A stretch of 64,000 nucleotides of DNA from Bacillus swezeyi. GTDB taxonomy: Bacteria; Bacillota; Bacilli; Bacillales; Bacillaceae. A program made the position numbers and the translations under genes. This document shows, one piece after another, positions 30,138-40,477 of this stretch; the first letter of the stretch is position 1; every line of letters begins with the position of its first letter. The notes below the pieces were generated by a model, which worked only from the letters and a program-made list of their open reading frames with translations, searched no databases and was not told the DNA's origin. The stretch covers positions 62,001 through 126,000 of the forward strand of contig NZ_MRBK01000014.1 of the NCBI RefSeq assembly GCF_001969815.1, written 5' to 3'.

Positions 30138-31394
30138 TTATCTCACCTCCTGCATAACGGCTTCAATTTCATCAGTTGATACATGATTTACGTTGATATA
30201 TTGGTCACTGCCGGCAAGGGCTCCGATCAGAGCGCCTTTGACAATAATGCCTTTCATCCGCTCTTTTTCATCGACAACAGCGATTGGAATGCTGGCGTCA
30301 GAAACCATTTCAAAAATGTCAGTCAGTACAACATCCTGTTGTACCGTCTTCATTTCTTTTGAAATCACCGTCTCAAGAACCTGGCCTTTTTCAGCCGCTT
30401 TCTTGGCGGTCTCCGCATCAATTGTGCCAAGAAGCCTATTGTGTTTATCGACAGCGTAAATGGATGAGATCCCCAGATTTTTCATCAGCGTCAATGCAAC
30501 GCGCGGACCTTTATCAACACGCACGGTTTCCGCACGCTTCATAATGTGTCCGGCCGTCAGCACTTTAGATAAATCAACATCTTCAACGAATTTTTCAACA
30601 TATTCGTTTGATGGATTCATCAGGATTTCTTCCGGCGTGCCGATTTGCACGATGTTTCCGTCTTTCATCAGCGCGATGCGGTCGCCGATTCGCAATGCTT
30701 CATCCAGATCGTGAGTGATGAAAATAATCGTTTTTCCCACCGATTCATGCAGATCCAAGAGTTCATCCTGCATATCCTTACGAATCAGCGGATCAAGAGC
30801 GCTGAACGCTTCGTCCATCAGCAGAATATCGGGATCATTCGTCAAGGCACGGGCCAGCCCGACACGCTGCTGCATCCCGCCACTCAGCTGATCAGGATAT
30901 TGCTGCTCATATCCTTCAAGGCCGACGAGCTTTAAGGATTCAAGCGCTTTTTGCTGGCGTTTGCTTTTGTCTACTCCCTGCAGCTCCAATCCATACTCGG
31001 TATTTTCAAGAATTGTTCTATGCGGAAAGAGAGCGAACTTTTGAAAGACCATACTGATTTTTTTTCGTCTCACTTCACGAAGCTGGTCTTTGGACATATT
31101 TGTTATCATGTCACCATCTATATATACATTTCCGGCAGTCGGTTCAATCAGCCGGTTCAACATCCGAACCAAAGTTGATTTACCGCTCCCTGATAGACCC
31201 ATGATGACAAATATCTCGCCGTCGTATACGCTGAAGTCTGCTTGATTCACCCCAACGGTTGCTCCGGTTTCTTTCAGAATTTCTTTTTTGGTTTTACCGC
31301 TGGCAAGCAACTGTGTGGCTTTTTTTGTCTGCTTTCCAAAAACCTTGGATACTTTTTCGACTTTTATCTTAATTGATTTATCGTCTGGACTCAT
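30138..31394 (-). CDS. opuAA: Glycine betaine ABC transporter ATPase OpuAA
   Basis: ATP-binding component of OpuA. Walker A GLSGSGKST, signature LSGGMQQRVGLARAL and Walker B ILLMDEAFSALDP are intact. Two C-terminal CBS domains (about 285-400) are present; in the lactococcal OpuA these sense ionic strength. 418 residues, complete. First gene of the operon and expected to be induced by high osmolarity. This operon is not located here in B. subtilis 168. Confidence 0.95.
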   Translation of the reverse strand: MSPDDKSIKIKVEKVSKVFGKQTKKATQLLASGKTKKEILKETGATVGVNQADFSVYDGEIFVIMGLSGSGKSTLVRMLNRLIEPTAGNVYIDGDMITNMSKDQLREVRRKKISMVFQKFALFPHRTILENTEYGLELQGVDKSKRQQKALESLKLVGLEGYEQQYPDQLSGGMQQRVGLARALTNDPDILLMDEAFSALDPLIRKDMQDELLDLHESVGKTIIFITHDLDEALRIGDRIALMKDGNIVQIGTPEEILMNPSNEYVEKFVEDVDLSKVLTAGHIMKRAETVRVDKGPRVALTLMKNLGISSIYAVDKHNRLLGTIDAETAKKAAEKGQVLETVISKEMKTVQQDVVLTDIFEMVSDASIPIAVVDEKERMKGIIVKGALIGALAGSDQYINVNHVSTDEIEAVMQEVR

Positions 31395-31728
31395 ATTTCT
31401 CCTCCCGTATTAAGCAATCTAATATACCGTAACATTTATGTAACATATGAGACAAACGGCATATTCGCTTTAATTTTGTATCATACCTTCATATAATCGA
31501 TTATCCCTCTGCAACCTTGCAAATGCTTCTAAATGCTCTGCAATCCTCTTTTATTAAGGTAAATTAAACCATTACATCATGAGAAAACACTGAAACTATC
31601 ATGTTTTCGAAGATAATTATTATTTTTAATTTAAATTTTATGAATTTAACTGCTTGATAAAGGTAAAATCCTTCTCACCCGCTAAAGAATCCGCTTACAC
31701 CGAATGGATTCTTTCATTATAAAAAATG
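31395..31728. other. opuA upstream region, no gene
   Basis: A 330-base AT-rich gap holding the opuA promoter (not resolved; several AT-rich candidates) and a 9-bp hairpin AAAGAATCC / GGATTCTTT at about 31684-31713, without a clear U-run. No open frame of interest is seen. Confidence 0.5.
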
Positions 31729-31762
31729 AAAAAAACCGGCGAATCAAATTCGCCGGCTTTCA
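31729..31762 (-). terminator. Terminator of gcvT-gcvPA-gcvPB
   Basis: Stem GCCGGCGAA / TTCGCCGG with a 5-base loop and a T-run leftward, just after gcvPB. Nearly identical to the hairpin after opuAC. Confidence 0.85.
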
Positions 31763-31768
31763 TTCAGC

Positions 31769-33223
31769 CTATTCAAATCGAAGCACGGGCTGGCGGGCCG
31801 CTTTCGTTTCATCCATTCGTTTGACCACGGTTGTGTGCGGTGCTTCCTGAACGATTTCAGGGTTTTCCTCCGCTTCTCGGGCAATCTGGATCATTGTTTC
31901 GATAAACGCATCGAGCGTTTCTTTTGATTCTGTTTCTGTCGGCTCGATCATGATGCATTCTTCAACATTAAGCGGGAAGTATATCGTCGGCGGATGGAAG
32001 CCGAAATCCAACAGACGCTTGGCGATATCCAGCGTTCTGACTCCAAGCTTTTTCTGGCGCCTTCCCGACAGTACAAACTCATGCTTGCAATGGCGGTCAA
32101 ACGGCAGATCGTAATAAGGCGCCAGTTTTCTCATCATATAATTCGCATTTAATACGGCGTTTTCTGTGACCTCTTTCAGCCCGTCCGGCCCCATTGAGCG
32201 AATATACGTATAGGCTCTTACATTAATGCCGAAATTTCCGTAGTACGGCTTGACCCTGCCGATTGATTGAGGGCGGTCATTGTCAAATGTATAGCGGCCG
32301 TCTTTTTTCACTAGAACAGGCTTCGGCAGATACGGAATCAGCTCTTTTTTGACACCGACGGGCCCTGAGCCTGGTCCTCCGCCTCCGTGAGGGCCTGTGA
32401 AGGTTTTGTGGAGGTTTAAATGCACGACGTCAAATCCCATGTCGCCCGGTCGCGCTTTGCTGAGTACGGCGTTCAGGTTCGCTCCGTCATAATACAGCTT
32501 TCCTCCGGCTTGGTGGACGATTTCAGCCATTTCCAAAATATTTTCCTCAAAAAGGCCGAGGGTGTTTGGATTGGTCAGCATCAAAGCTGCTGTCTCTTTA
32601 TCTACGACCCGCTTTAAATCCTCAAGATCAACAAGCCCGTCAGCATTTGATTTGACTGTAACCGTTTCAAAACCGGCAACCGTTGCCGACGCAGGATTTG
32701 TGCCGTGTGCAGAGTCTGGAACGATGACCTTTGTCCTTTTATGATCGCCGTTTGCTTCATGAAAAGCTCGGATCATCATCAGACCGGTCCACTCTCCATG
32801 CGCCCCAGCAGCCGGCTGAAGTGTGACTTCATCCATTCCTGTAATCTCTTCCAGATGCTTGCTCAAGTCATACAGCAGCTCTAGTGCCCCTTGCACAGTC
32901 CGTTCATCCTGAAGCGGATGAATCGAAGAAAAACCGGGAATCCTCGCGATTTTTTCATTCAGCTTCGGGTTGTATTTCATCGTGCAGGAACCGAGCGGAT
33001 AAAAGCCAGAATCGACGCCGTGATTGCGCCTTGATAAAGCGGTATAGTGACGCATGATATCGAGCTCAGACACTTCGGGGAGCTCAGCCGGCTCATCTCT
33101 GATATACGCTTCAGCAATGAGGTCTGATACATCTGTTTCAGGGACGTCCAGCTCAGGCAGGCTGTAGCCGACCCGGCCATCTTTCGACACTTCAAAAATA
33201 AGCGATTGATCCTGATTATTCAT
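31769..33223 (-). CDS. gcvPB: Glycine dehydrogenase (decarboxylating) subunit 2
   Basis: PLP-carrying half of the split P protein of the glycine cleavage system. The PLP lysine is in [14 protein letters not shown], near residue 265. The ATG at 33223 follows GGGGGA and gives 484 residues; the open frame extends six codons further without support. Overlaps gcvPA by eight bases. Works with GcvPA, GcvT and the lipoylated GcvH (whose octanoylation needs lipM, also here). Confidence 0.96.
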   Translation of the reverse strand: MNNQDQSLIFEVSKDGRVGYSLPELDVPETDVSDLIAEAYIRDEPAELPEVSELDIMRHYTALSRRNHGVDSGFYPLGSCTMKYNPKLNEKIARIPGFSSIHPLQDERTVQGALELLYDLSKHLEEITGMDEVTLQPAAGAHGEWTGLMMIRAFHEANGDHKRTKVIVPDSAHGTNPASATVAGFETVTVKSNADGLVDLEDLKRVVDKETAALMLTNPNTLGLFEENILEMAEIVHQAGGKLYYDGANLNAVLSKARPGDMGFDVVHLNLHKTFTGPHGGGGPGSGPVGVKKELIPYLPKPVLVKKDGRYTFDNDRPQSIGRVKPYYGNFGINVRAYTYIRSMGPDGLKEVTENAVLNANYMMRKLAPYYDLPFDRHCKHEFVLSGRRQKKLGVRTLDIAKRLLDFGFHPPTIYFPLNVEECIMIEPTETESKETLDAFIETMIQIAREAEENPEIVQEAPHTTVVKRMDETKAARQPVLRFE

Positions 33224-34562
33224 GGCGATCCCCCAATTCATTCATGAGTGTATCAATTTCTTCTTTTGTTCTGAGCTCTGTGACAGCGATCAGCATATGC
33301 TGGTTTAAATCAAGGTATGAAGCGCCGAGGTCGTAGCCGCCGATGATCTCTTTTTCAAGCAGGCGTTCGTTAACTTCTGAAACAGGCTCATTCAGCCTGA
33401 CAACAAACTCGTTGAACATCGGTCCTTCAAAGGCGACTGCAAGGCCCGCCCGTTTAGCGGCTTCTTTTGCATAAGCCGCTTTTTGCATGTTCTGCCAAGC
33501 GATCTCTCTGACGCCCTTTTTGCCGAGCGCCGTCATGGCTACAGAAGCGGCAAGCGCATTGAGCGCCTGATTGGAGCAAATATTTGATGTCGCTTTATCG
33601 CGCCTGATATGCTGTTCCCTCGCCTGCAGTGTTAAAACAAAGCCTCTTTTGCCATTTTCATCTTCAGTCTGCCCGATCAGACGCCCCGGGACCTTTCTCA
33701 TCAGTTTTTTCGTGACGGCAAAAAACCCGCAGTGCGGCCCACCGAAAGCGGCCGGTATCCCAAATGGCTGGGCATCTCCGACGACGATGTCCGCACCGAA
33801 TGCCCCAGGCGGTGTTAAGAGGCCGAGAGCCAACGGATTGGCGGAAACAATGAACATGGATTTTCCTTTATGGGCGATCGGCTCAATCTCTTTCAGCGGT
33901 TCAATCTGTCCGAAAAAGTTAGGGTATTGGACGATCACTGCAGCGGTTTCCTCACAGACTGCCTCATCGAGGGCCGTAAGATCTGCTGTTCCGTTTTTGG
34001 AAGGGACTTCAATCACATCGATGTACTGCCCTTTTGCATATGTTTTTAACACTTCGCGCGATTCCGGGTGAACGGTTTCGGACACGACGATTTTTTTCTT
34101 TTTCGTATGCCCTGAAGCAAGCATCGCGGCTTCCGCTAATGCCGTTCCTCCGTCATACATCGATGAGTTGCTGATATCCATTCCCGTCAGCTCGCAAATC
34201 ATCGTTTGAAATTCAAAAATCGCCTGAAGCTCTCCTTGAGAAATTTCCGGCTGATACGGTGTATAGGCCGTATAAAATTCAGACCGCGAAATCACGTGAT
34301 CGACGATAACGGGCTGATAATGATCATAAACGCCCGCCCCCAAAAATGAGGCGTATGCCCCCGTGTCCTTATTTTTTGCCGCAAGCTTTACGAGCTCTTT
34401 GGTGAGCTCCGTCTCGGACTTTGCCTTTTTGATCTGATATTCGCCTTTAAATCTGACGCTTTCCGGGATATCAGAGAATAAATCGTCAATCTTGCCGACT
34501 CCAATCGCCTCAAGCATTTCTTTTTTATCCTGATCTGTCGCTGGCAGGTAGCGATGCTTCAT
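33216..34562 (-). CDS. gcvPA: Glycine dehydrogenase (decarboxylating) subunit 1
   Basis: N-terminal half of the heterotetrameric P protein. Family features: [15 protein letters not shown] at the start, [10 protein letters not shown] and [14 protein letters not shown] in the PLP-fold. 448 residues, the usual size. Lies 30 bases after gcvT in the riboswitch-controlled operon. Confidence 0.96.
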   Translation of the reverse strand: MKHRYLPATDQDKKEMLEAIGVGKIDDLFSDIPESVRFKGEYQIKKAKSETELTKELVKLAAKNKDTGAYASFLGAGVYDHYQPVIVDHVISRSEFYTAYTPYQPEISQGELQAIFEFQTMICELTGMDISNSSMYDGGTALAEAAMLASGHTKKKKIVVSETVHPESREVLKTYAKGQYIDVIEVPSKNGTADLTALDEAVCEETAAVIVQYPNFFGQIEPLKEIEPIAHKGKSMFIVSANPLALGLLTPPGAFGADIVVGDAQPFGIPAAFGGPHCGFFAVTKKLMRKVPGRLIGQTEDENGKRGFVLTLQAREQHIRRDKATSNICSNQALNALAASVAMTALGKKGVREIAWQNMQKAAYAKEAAKRAGLAVAFEGPMFNEFVVRLNEPVSEVNERLLEKEIIGGYDLGASYLDLNQHMLIAVTELRTKEEIDTLMNELGDRHE

Positions 34563-34592
34563 CTTCAGTCTCCTTTCATGATCATGGCAAAC

Positions 34593-35687
34593 TTACGGCT
34601 GCCGTTTATAAAATGGGGTTTTCACAATTTTTGCTTTGAGCCGCTTTTTTCTGACTTCCACTTCGACGACGGTGCCGATGTCAGCGGCTTCTTTTTTCAG
34701 CAGTGCAAGGCCGACATTTTTTTTCAAAGTCGGCGACTGTGTTCCAGTTGTTACCTCACCGGCTTTTTCACCCTGATAAAAAACGGTGTATCCGTATCTC
34801 GGAATCCCTTTATCAAGCATTTCAAGGCCGACCAGTTTTCTGTCTGCTCCATGCTCTTTTTGGCTTGCCAAAACGGACTTGCCGAAGAAATCAGACTCTT
34901 TTTTTATTTTTACGGCAAATCCGATGCCCGCTTCAATCGGCGTAATCTCCTTTGTAAGCTCCTGCCCGTATAACGGCAGCTTTGCTTCAAACCGGAGGGT
35001 GTCCCTTGCCCCGAGGCCGCACGGCACCAAGCCGTCGTCCCTGCCTGTTTTCAGGAGAAGCTTCCAAATGCAGGCCGCATCTTCATTCCTGCAATACATT
35101 TCAAAGCCGTCCTCTCCTGTGTACCCCGTTCTGGACACAAGCGCCCGAACACTGCCGACCGCTGCTTCATCCCTGAAGGTAAACGGCTTTAGCGCGGCAA
35201 GATCAATGTCTGTCACATGTTTTAAAATCTGTGCGGCTTTCGGTCCTTGAAGCGCGAGCAATGAGATCTCGTCAGACAAGTTTTTGACCGAAACATCGCC
35301 CTCGGCATGCCGGTTCAGCCAATCGATATCCTTGTCGATATTGGCTGCGTTGATAACCAGCAGATAGCGGCTGTGCCCTCTTTTATAAACCAAAAGATCA
35401 TCAATCGTCCCGCCGTTTTCATAACACATTGCCGTATACTGTGCACCGCCTTCCGCCAAGGCGGAAACATCATTGGTCAAAAGTTTCTGCAAAAACGGAA
35501 GGCTGTCGCTTCCAGAAACCTCGACTTCCCCCATATGCGAAACGTCAAACAGTCCAGCATTCGTCCTAACCGCTTCATGCTCTTCTTTAATCGATGAAAA
35601 CTGAACAGGCAGCTCCCAGCCGCCAAAATCAATCGTCTTCCCGCCATATTCTTTATAAAGATCAAATAAAGGCGTTCGTTTAAGCAT
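34593..35687 (-). CDS. gcvT: Aminomethyltransferase (T protein)
   Basis: Tetrahydrofolate-dependent enzyme releasing ammonia and making methylene-THF from the aminomethyl group on GcvH. Motifs: [11 protein letters not shown] at the N-terminal domain, [12 protein letters not shown], and [12 protein letters not shown]. The ATG at 35687 follows GGGGGAAG and gives 364 residues; the open frame reaches 35735 but those 16 codons lack a ribosome site. First gene behind the glycine riboswitch. Confidence 0.97.
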   Translation of the reverse strand: MLKRTPLFDLYKEYGGKTIDFGGWELPVQFSSIKEEHEAVRTNAGLFDVSHMGEVEVSGSDSLPFLQKLLTNDVSALAEGGAQYTAMCYENGGTIDDLLVYKRGHSRYLLVINAANIDKDIDWLNRHAEGDVSVKNLSDEISLLALQGPKAAQILKHVTDIDLAALKPFTFRDEAAVGSVRALVSRTGYTGEDGFEMYCRNEDAACIWKLLLKTGRDDGLVPCGLGARDTLRFEAKLPLYGQELTKEITPIEAGIGFAVKIKKESDFFGKSVLASQKEHGADRKLVGLEMLDKGIPRYGYTVFYQGEKAGEVTTGTQSPTLKKNVGLALLKKEAADIGTVVEVEVRKKRLKAKIVKTPFYKRQP

Positions 35688-35792
35688 TCTGCTTCCCCCT
35701 TTGTTTTTCAAACTAGAAACAAGTTTGCCAATCATCAGAAAACGCGAAAGATTCCGTCACCATTTTTTAAAAAGTTTGTCGCTTTGACAGCA

Positions 35793-35841
35793 CGAAAAAG
35801 GACAGAGAACCCCCTTTGACAATTCGAAGGTTCTCTGTCCT
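35793..35841 (-). terminator. Riboswitch expression-platform terminator
   Basis: A 12-bp perfect stem GGACAGAGAACC / GGTTCTCTGTCC with an 17-base loop and TTTTT tail, placed between the glycine aptamers and gcvT. Its 5' arm is contiguous with the end of aptamer 2, so glycine binding would block it. Confidence 0.85.
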
Positions 35842-36032
35842 GGCACCTGAAAGTTTACTTTGCGTAAAAGCAAAGATGTCCCCTTTGGCGGTTTGTTAAA
35901 CATGATTATGATACAAACTCTCTCCAGAGTTGCGTCAAGCAAGAGTTCTTTTGCCTGAGAGATTCACTATTTCTCTAGTTTGCTCCTTCGGCGCCGTGGT
36001 AAGGTCTCCCCTATCGGTCTCTCCCCTTGCTG
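35838..36032 (-). ncRNA. Tandem glycine riboswitch
   Basis: Read leftward, aptamer 1 shows GGGGAGAGACC, CGCCGAAGGAGCAA and CTCTCAGGCAAAAG; aptamer 2 shows ACTCTGGAGAGAG, CGCCAAAGGGGACA and CTTTCAGGTGCCAGGACAGAG. The short linker, order and position before gcvT match the known B. subtilis gcvT riboswitch, a transcriptional ON switch that lets the operon be made when glycine is plentiful. Confidence 0.95.
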
Positions 36033-36282
36033 TCATTCGCTCATATTCATTTCTTATCATGGACATACTAAATAAAGCTTACGATTTTTTCACTGATGAT
36101 CTACAAATATCCTACCATCATCAAAGCGTTTGGGCAATAGAAAAAATCGTTAACATTCAATTATTTTACGATCGAAATGTTCGTCTTTTATTGATTTCTG
36201 TATAAAATCAGCTTCATTCACACAAGATTCCCTTAAAAAAGAGAACATTTTATTTGATTTATGATAGAGGAAAGGCGGCGTT

Positions 36283-37965
36283 ATGATGAGACCAGACATT
36301 CATTTTGACAATGAGTGGCCAGAACAGTTCAAAAAACACCTTGATAAGGACGGACCATGGGCGAATTGGGAGCTTTACAAACTTTCCTGCGAGGTGCAAA
36401 AAAGGCTGGCGATTCCAACCTTTGAAGGACTGCAGGCTCCGTTTCACCTGCCTGATTTCACCCCGCTTCCCCACCAGCTCGAAGTCGCGCAGAAAGTGGT
36501 CGAGCAGATGAACGGAAAAGCCATTTTAGCCGATGAAGTGGGTCTCGGGAAGACCGTAGAAGCCGGGCTGATTTTAAAAGAATACATGATTCGCGGGCTG
36601 GCGAAGAAAATTTTGATTCTCGTGCCTGCCTCCCTTGTATCCCAATGGGTGAAAGAGCTGCGCGAAAAGTTCTTAATCTCGGCTGTCGAACAGAAAAAAA
36701 GCTATGTATGGGAGCAGTGTGACGTTGTCGTCTCCTCTCTCGATACAGCCAAAAGATCGCCGCACAGGGAAACCGTTTTATCCATTCAATATGATGTGGT
36801 GATCATTGATGAAGCTCACAAACTGAAAAACAATAAAACCAAAAACTACGAGTTCGTCCGCAATTTAAAGAAAAAATATTGCCTGATGCTCACGGCTACA
36901 CCTATCCAAAACAAGATTGACGAGATATTCAACCTCGTCTCCTTATTAAAGCCCGGGCATCTGGGCAATGAAAGCAATTTTAACAAAGATTATTCAAAAC
37001 AAATCAATTCAGCGGAAACGCATGAACGCTTGAAATCCCTGGTCAATAAAGTCATGATCAGGAACAGGCGGCAGGATACGGGCATCACCTGGACAAAGCG
37101 CCACGTCGAAACCGTGCCCATTTCCTTTTCACCGACTGAACAGGCTTTATATGATGAGATTAGAAAACTGAAAAAAGATCATCTCCATTCATCAAGCATG
37201 TTTTCGATTATGACATTGGAGCGCGAATGCTGTTCAAGCAGAGAGGCCGTCTACATGACGCTGAAAAACATGCTTGACCGGAAAGACCGCGAAGCCCCCG
37301 TTATCGGAGAAGCTGTGATTCATCATCTGATCGGCAAGGTAAATGAAGTGGCGCAAAATTCAAAAGCAATGAAAGTCGTCGAACTGATTCAAGAACTCAA
37401 TGACAAAGTCATTATTTTTACAGAGTACAGAGCCACGCAAATTTACTTGCAATGGTTTCTCCAGCAAAACGGCATCAGCTCTGTTCCGTTTAGAGGCGGT
37501 TTTAAAAGAGGAAAGAAAGACTGGATGAAAGACTTATTCCGCGGCAAAGTTCAGGTTCTGATCGCGACCGAAGCTGGCGGTGAAGGGATCAACCTTCAAT
37601 TCTGCAACAAAATCATCAATTATGACCTCCCGTGGAATCCGATGCGTCTTGAACAGAGGATCGGACGGATTCACCGCCTCGGCCAGGAACGGGACGTGTA
37701 CATTTACAATATGGCGACAAAGCATACGGTTGAGGAACATATTTTAAAACTGCTCTATGAAAAAATTCATTTGTTCGAAAAAGTAGTCGGTGATTTAGAT
37801 GATATTTTAACTAAAATAGAGGTCGGAAATTTCGAAGAGCATCTGCATGACATCCTTTTTTATTCGGCTACGGACGAAGAAATGAAAATCAAAATGGAAA
37901 ACCTGACATCATTCATTTCCTATGGGAATGAAGCCGTTTCAAACCACAAACAGATTGGAGGCTAA
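36283..37965 (+). CDS. yqhH: SNF2-family DEAD/H helicase-like ATPase YqhH
   Basis: Swi2/Snf2 ATPase of unknown role, related to RapA/HepA. Q-like region LPHQLEVAQ, Walker A ADEVGLGKT near 83-91, DEAH box IIDEAH, motif III TATPIQN, and C-terminal helicase motifs GGEGINLQF and QRIGRIHRLGQ. 560 residues. The stop is followed four bases later by the yqhG start, so the pair is one operon, conserved beside the gcv and sin genes in Bacillus. Divergent from gcvT. Confidence 0.92.
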   Translation: MMRPDIHFDNEWPEQFKKHLDKDGPWANWELYKLSCEVQKRLAIPTFEGLQAPFHLPDFTPLPHQLEVAQKVVEQMNGKAILADEVGLGKTVEAGLILKEYMIRGLAKKILILVPASLVSQWVKELREKFLISAVEQKKSYVWEQCDVVVSSLDTAKRSPHRETVLSIQYDVVIIDEAHKLKNNKTKNYEFVRNLKKKYCLMLTATPIQNKIDEIFNLVSLLKPGHLGNESNFNKDYSKQINSAETHERLKSLVNKVMIRNRRQDTGITWTKRHVETVPISFSPTEQALYDEIRKLKKDHLHSSSMFSIMTLERECCSSREAVYMTLKNMLDRKDREAPVIGEAVIHHLIGKVNEVAQNSKAMKVVELIQELNDKVIIFTEYRATQIYLQWFLQQNGISSVPFRGGFKRGKKDWMKDLFRGKVQVLIATEAGGEGINLQFCNKIINYDLPWNPMRLEQRIGRIHRLGQERDVYIYNMATKHTVEEHILKLLYEKIHLFEKVVGDLDDILTKIEVGNFEEHLHDILFYSATDEEMKIKMENLTSFISYGNEAVSNHKQIGG

Positions 37966-37968
37966 CAT

Positions 37969-38763
37969 ATGCGGCAGGAAGAAATACACCGGTTTCTGGA
38001 ACGCTTTTTCACAGCAAACGGCTGCACCATCACAGACAAAAGCGCCGGCCATTTAACCGTGCAGCTGACTGCTGAAGTCGATAAGCAAATCATGAACAGG
38101 CCATTTTACTGGCATTGGCTTGAAAAGACGGGCGGCGAGCCGAATCCGATGAAAATCACCCTGATTACGGATGAAGATCAGGCTCCGGCTGATATAGAAG
38201 GTGAATTTATTCATTTTGGCTCTCCAAGACTTTTTCAAATGTTTCAGGCTGTTAAAAAGAACGGCAAATTTATTCGCCTGTATGAAAAAATCTGTTCACA
38301 AGGGGCGCACATTCCCCTTGAACCATGGCTCGGCATAAATGTGACCATCTCCTATCAGTCTGACAAGAAAAAAGATAAGCTGCTGTCTCTCGGCCTCCAT
38401 CTAATCAGCGGACAGCTCATAGAGGGGTTTCAAGAGCAAATGGAGGCCCAGCCGCTCTCTTCGCAAATATCCGACTACTGCTACACCATGTCGCCTTTGA
38501 TCAAACCGGAAAGCGGCATCAAACGTCTTGAGCGGTATATCGAACAGTCCGCCAGAAATGAACCGCTTGATTGGGCGGAAGCTTCCATTAAAAGATGGAA
38601 AAATGACCTTGCGCTGCTGAATCAATTTTATGAAGAAACAGAAGAAAAACCGGAAGAATATGAAATTGAGAAAAAAGCGCTCCAAGCGCTTTACGAGCCA
38701 AAAATCGAAATTAAGGTTGAAAACGGAGGATTATTTTATTTACAGAAAAAAATCTCAGGATAA
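37969..38763 (+). CDS. yqhG: YqhG family protein, partner of YqhH
   Basis: A 264-residue soluble protein of a Bacillus-restricted family with no known activity. It contains a conserved NRPFYWHWLEKTGGEPNPM stretch (here split: MNRPFYWHW and EKTGGEPNPM) and LGINVTISYQSDKKKDKL. No membrane segment or nucleotide-binding motif is visible. Tight coupling to yqhH (ribosome site GGAGGC, 4-base gap) suggests it is a cofactor of the SNF2 ATPase. Confidence 0.87.
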   Translation: MRQEEIHRFLERFFTANGCTITDKSAGHLTVQLTAEVDKQIMNRPFYWHWLEKTGGEPNPMKITLITDEDQAPADIEGEFIHFGSPRLFQMFQAVKKNGKFIRLYEKICSQGAHIPLEPWLGINVTISYQSDKKKDKLLSLGLHLISGQLIEGFQEQMEAQPLSSQISDYCYTMSPLIKPESGIKRLERYIEQSARNEPLDWAEASIKRWKNDLALLNQFYEETEEKPEEYEIEKKALQALYEPKIEIKVENGGLFYLQKKISG

Positions 38764-38772
38764 TTCTTCCGA

Positions 38773-38779
38773 TTCGACA
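38773..38779 (-). promoter_or_regulatory. 0A box upstream of sinI
   Basis: Exact TGTCGAA on the minus strand, followed 30 bases later on the plus strand by a TATAAT (about 38809-38815). Spo0A~P activation of sinI is established in B. subtilis. Confidence 0.6.
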
Positions 38780-38954
38780 CCGTTCTTGTTTTTATTCATG
38801 AAGAGGAGCTTATAATAGAACTACGGAGACAAGGAAAACTTTCGTAACATGAATTGGACAAGGATGGAAAAGTGTTGAGTCTTGAGATTTATCTTTGTTT
38901 ATCACAGCACGGTTGACTGAAATACATAATCAAGTATTTTGGGAGGGGAAATGT

Positions 38955-39131
38955 ATGAATAAAGATAAAAATGAGAAAGAAGAATTGGATGAAGAGTGGG
39001 CTGAGCTGATAAAAAACGCCCTGAAGGAAGGTATTAGTCCAGATGAAATACGATTTTTTCTCAATTTAGGAAAGAAGTCTTCCAAAGCTTCCACATCAAT
39101 TGAAAGAAGTCATTCAATAAATCCTTTCTGA
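38955..39131 (+). CDS. sinI: SinI, antagonist of SinR
   Basis: Small protein that binds SinR and takes it off DNA, releasing matrix genes. 58 residues (57 in B. subtilis). The SinR-binding helical hook is LDEEWAELIKNALKEGISPDEIRFFL, given here in two parts (LDEEWAELIKNA, GISPDEIRFFL), which mimics the SinR C terminus. The end HSINPF matches. ATG chosen by GGGAGGGG; the longer open frame upstream is leader. Confidence 0.95.
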   Translation: MNKDKNEKEELDEEWAELIKNALKEGISPDEIRFFLNLGKKSSKASTSIERSHSINPF

Positions 39132-39137
39132 ATGTGC

Positions 39138-39143
39138 TATAAT
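39138..39143 (+). promoter_or_regulatory. Candidate -10 of the sinR promoter
   Basis: A perfect TATAAT 22 bases before the sinR start, right after the sinI stop. B. subtilis sinR has its own constitutive sigma-A promoter in this gap, so sinR can be made without sinI. The -35 is weak. Confidence 0.5.
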
Positions 39144-39164
39144 ATCGAAAGGAAGGTGATGACA

Positions 39165-39500
39165 TTGATTGGCCAGCGTATTAAACAATATCGAAAAGAA
39201 AAAGGCTACTCACTATCTGAACTAGCTGAAAAGGCTGGGGTAGCGAAGTCTTATTTAAGTTCTATAGAAAGAAACTTACAAACAAACCCCTCCATTCAAT
39301 TTCTAGAAAAAGTCTCCGCAGTTCTGGACGTCTCGGTTCATACCCTGCTTGATGAAAAAGATGAAACCGAATACGATGGTCAATTAGATAGTGAATGGGA
39401 AAATCTAGTACGTGACGCTATGGCTTCAGGGGTTTCTAAAAAACAATTTCGAGAATTTTTAGATTATCAAAAATGGAAGAAAAGACAGGAAAAGGAGTAA
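39165..39500 (+). CDS. sinR: SinR, biofilm master repressor
   Basis: XRE-family repressor of tapA-sipW-tasA and eps. Helix-turn-helix at about 5-60 (SLSELAEKAGVAKSYLSSIE) and a C-terminal SinI/SinR dimer hook (SEWENLVRDAM, SKKQFREFLDY). Start is TTG, eight bases after AAGGTGA, giving 111 residues, same as B. subtilis and almost identical in the DNA-binding half. SinR sites are found upstream of the nearby tapA. Confidence 0.97.
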   Translation: MIGQRIKQYRKEKGYSLSELAEKAGVAKSYLSSIERNLQTNPSIQFLEKVSAVLDVSVHTLLDEKDETEYDGQLDSEWENLVRDAMASGVSKKQFREFLDYQKWKKRQEKE

Positions 39501-39569
39501 GGGGCCGCATATCTTACTCCCTTTGGTATTTTTTAAGCGGATACAGCGCCAATTCCTTATGAATGACAT

Positions 39570-39601
39570 AAAAAAAAACGGATCTGAAAGATCCGTTTTT
39601 T
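39570..39601. terminator. Bidirectional terminator between sinR and tasA
   Basis: Stem AACGGATC / GATCCGTT with a TGAAA loop, with A-run before and T-run after, so it works for both convergent transcripts. Confidence 0.85.
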
Positions 39602-39612
39602 CTGCTTCCCTC

Positions 39613-40407
39613 TTATTTATCTTCACTGTGAGCTCTTTCGTTCTCTTTAACATATCCGTTTTCATCAGCATGTTTTTTGCCGTCGATTGTTAAGCCGTTC
39701 CATTGAGTGGCTTCAAATGAGAAGTCAAGCTCTACAGAGTCTCCTTGATATTTGTTTTGAAGCATTTTGCCGCTGCTGTCTGTTGTTGTATCATTGACAA
39801 ATTCAATAACCATTTCCACTTTGTCAAAATCAAATGGATCTTTAGGAACTCCATCATATTCTGGCGCAGTTTTTCCGTTGATTGTCGCCACATTGATTTT
39901 GCCGTTGTCATGCAAGAAGCCCGGCTCAATTAATTTTTTGACTTTTTCATATGCAGCTTTGTCTTTTTTCGCAGACATATTGTACAGGTCATAGAGGTTT
40001 GCGGAATCTAAAATGATGTTTTTAGGATAGCCGTTTCCGCCTTCAACTCCGACTGTCAGCAGGCTGACTTTAAATTGTTTCAGGAAGTCTTCAGCAGAGT
40101 TTTTCCCGCCGTTTTTCGCTTTTGCATCAACGAAATTGCTGTATCCAAGCTGCATCAGCACCTCTTTAATAGCTAGCGAGCCGTCGTTTTTAAATTCAAA
40201 TTCTTTTTTGAATTTATCACCCGGTTTTAAGTTAGACAAGCTGACTCTTGCAGATGTATCTTTAGCATTTAAGTCAAGCGTCCCTGCTGCATATGTTGCT
40301 TGAGTTGTTTCAATATCATTGAACGCAGCCCAAGTTCCTCCTCCTACTAATGCCAATCCCAGCGCAGCAGACGCAACGCCCAATCCGATTTTTTTCTTTG
40401 TACCCAT
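39613..40407 (-). CDS. tasA: TasA major biofilm matrix protein
   Basis: Secreted camelysin-family protein forming matrix fibres. Signal peptide 1-27 ends in GGGTWA|AFND, the SipW cleavage region known from B. subtilis. Conserved blocks: LSNLKPGDKF, GNGYPKNIILD, INGKTAPEYDGVP and FEATQWNGLT, and the end AHSEDK. 264 residues. Last gene of tapA-sipW-tasA, 70 bases after sipW. Confidence 0.96.
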   Translation of the reverse strand: MGTKKKIGLGVASAALGLALVGGGTWAAFNDIETTQATYAAGTLDLNAKDTSARVSLSNLKPGDKFKKEFEFKNDGSLAIKEVLMQLGYSNFVDAKAKNGGKNSAEDFLKQFKVSLLTVGVEGGNGYPKNIILDSANLYDLYNMSAKKDKAAYEKVKKLIEPGFLHDNGKINVATINGKTAPEYDGVPKDPFDFDKVEMVIEFVNDTTTDSSGKMLQNKYQGDSVELDFSFEATQWNGLTIDGKKHADENGYVKENERAHSEDK

Positions 40408-40477
40408 TGATAACTCCTCCTTTTATAATAAGAAAACTGCTATATATGGAACCTGAATATCAGGTTGCCAACGAAGA

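Noticed and set aside
33571..34071. 166-residue plus-strand frame
   Set aside because: Antisense to gcvPA with no ribosome site; shadow of a GC-rich coding region.
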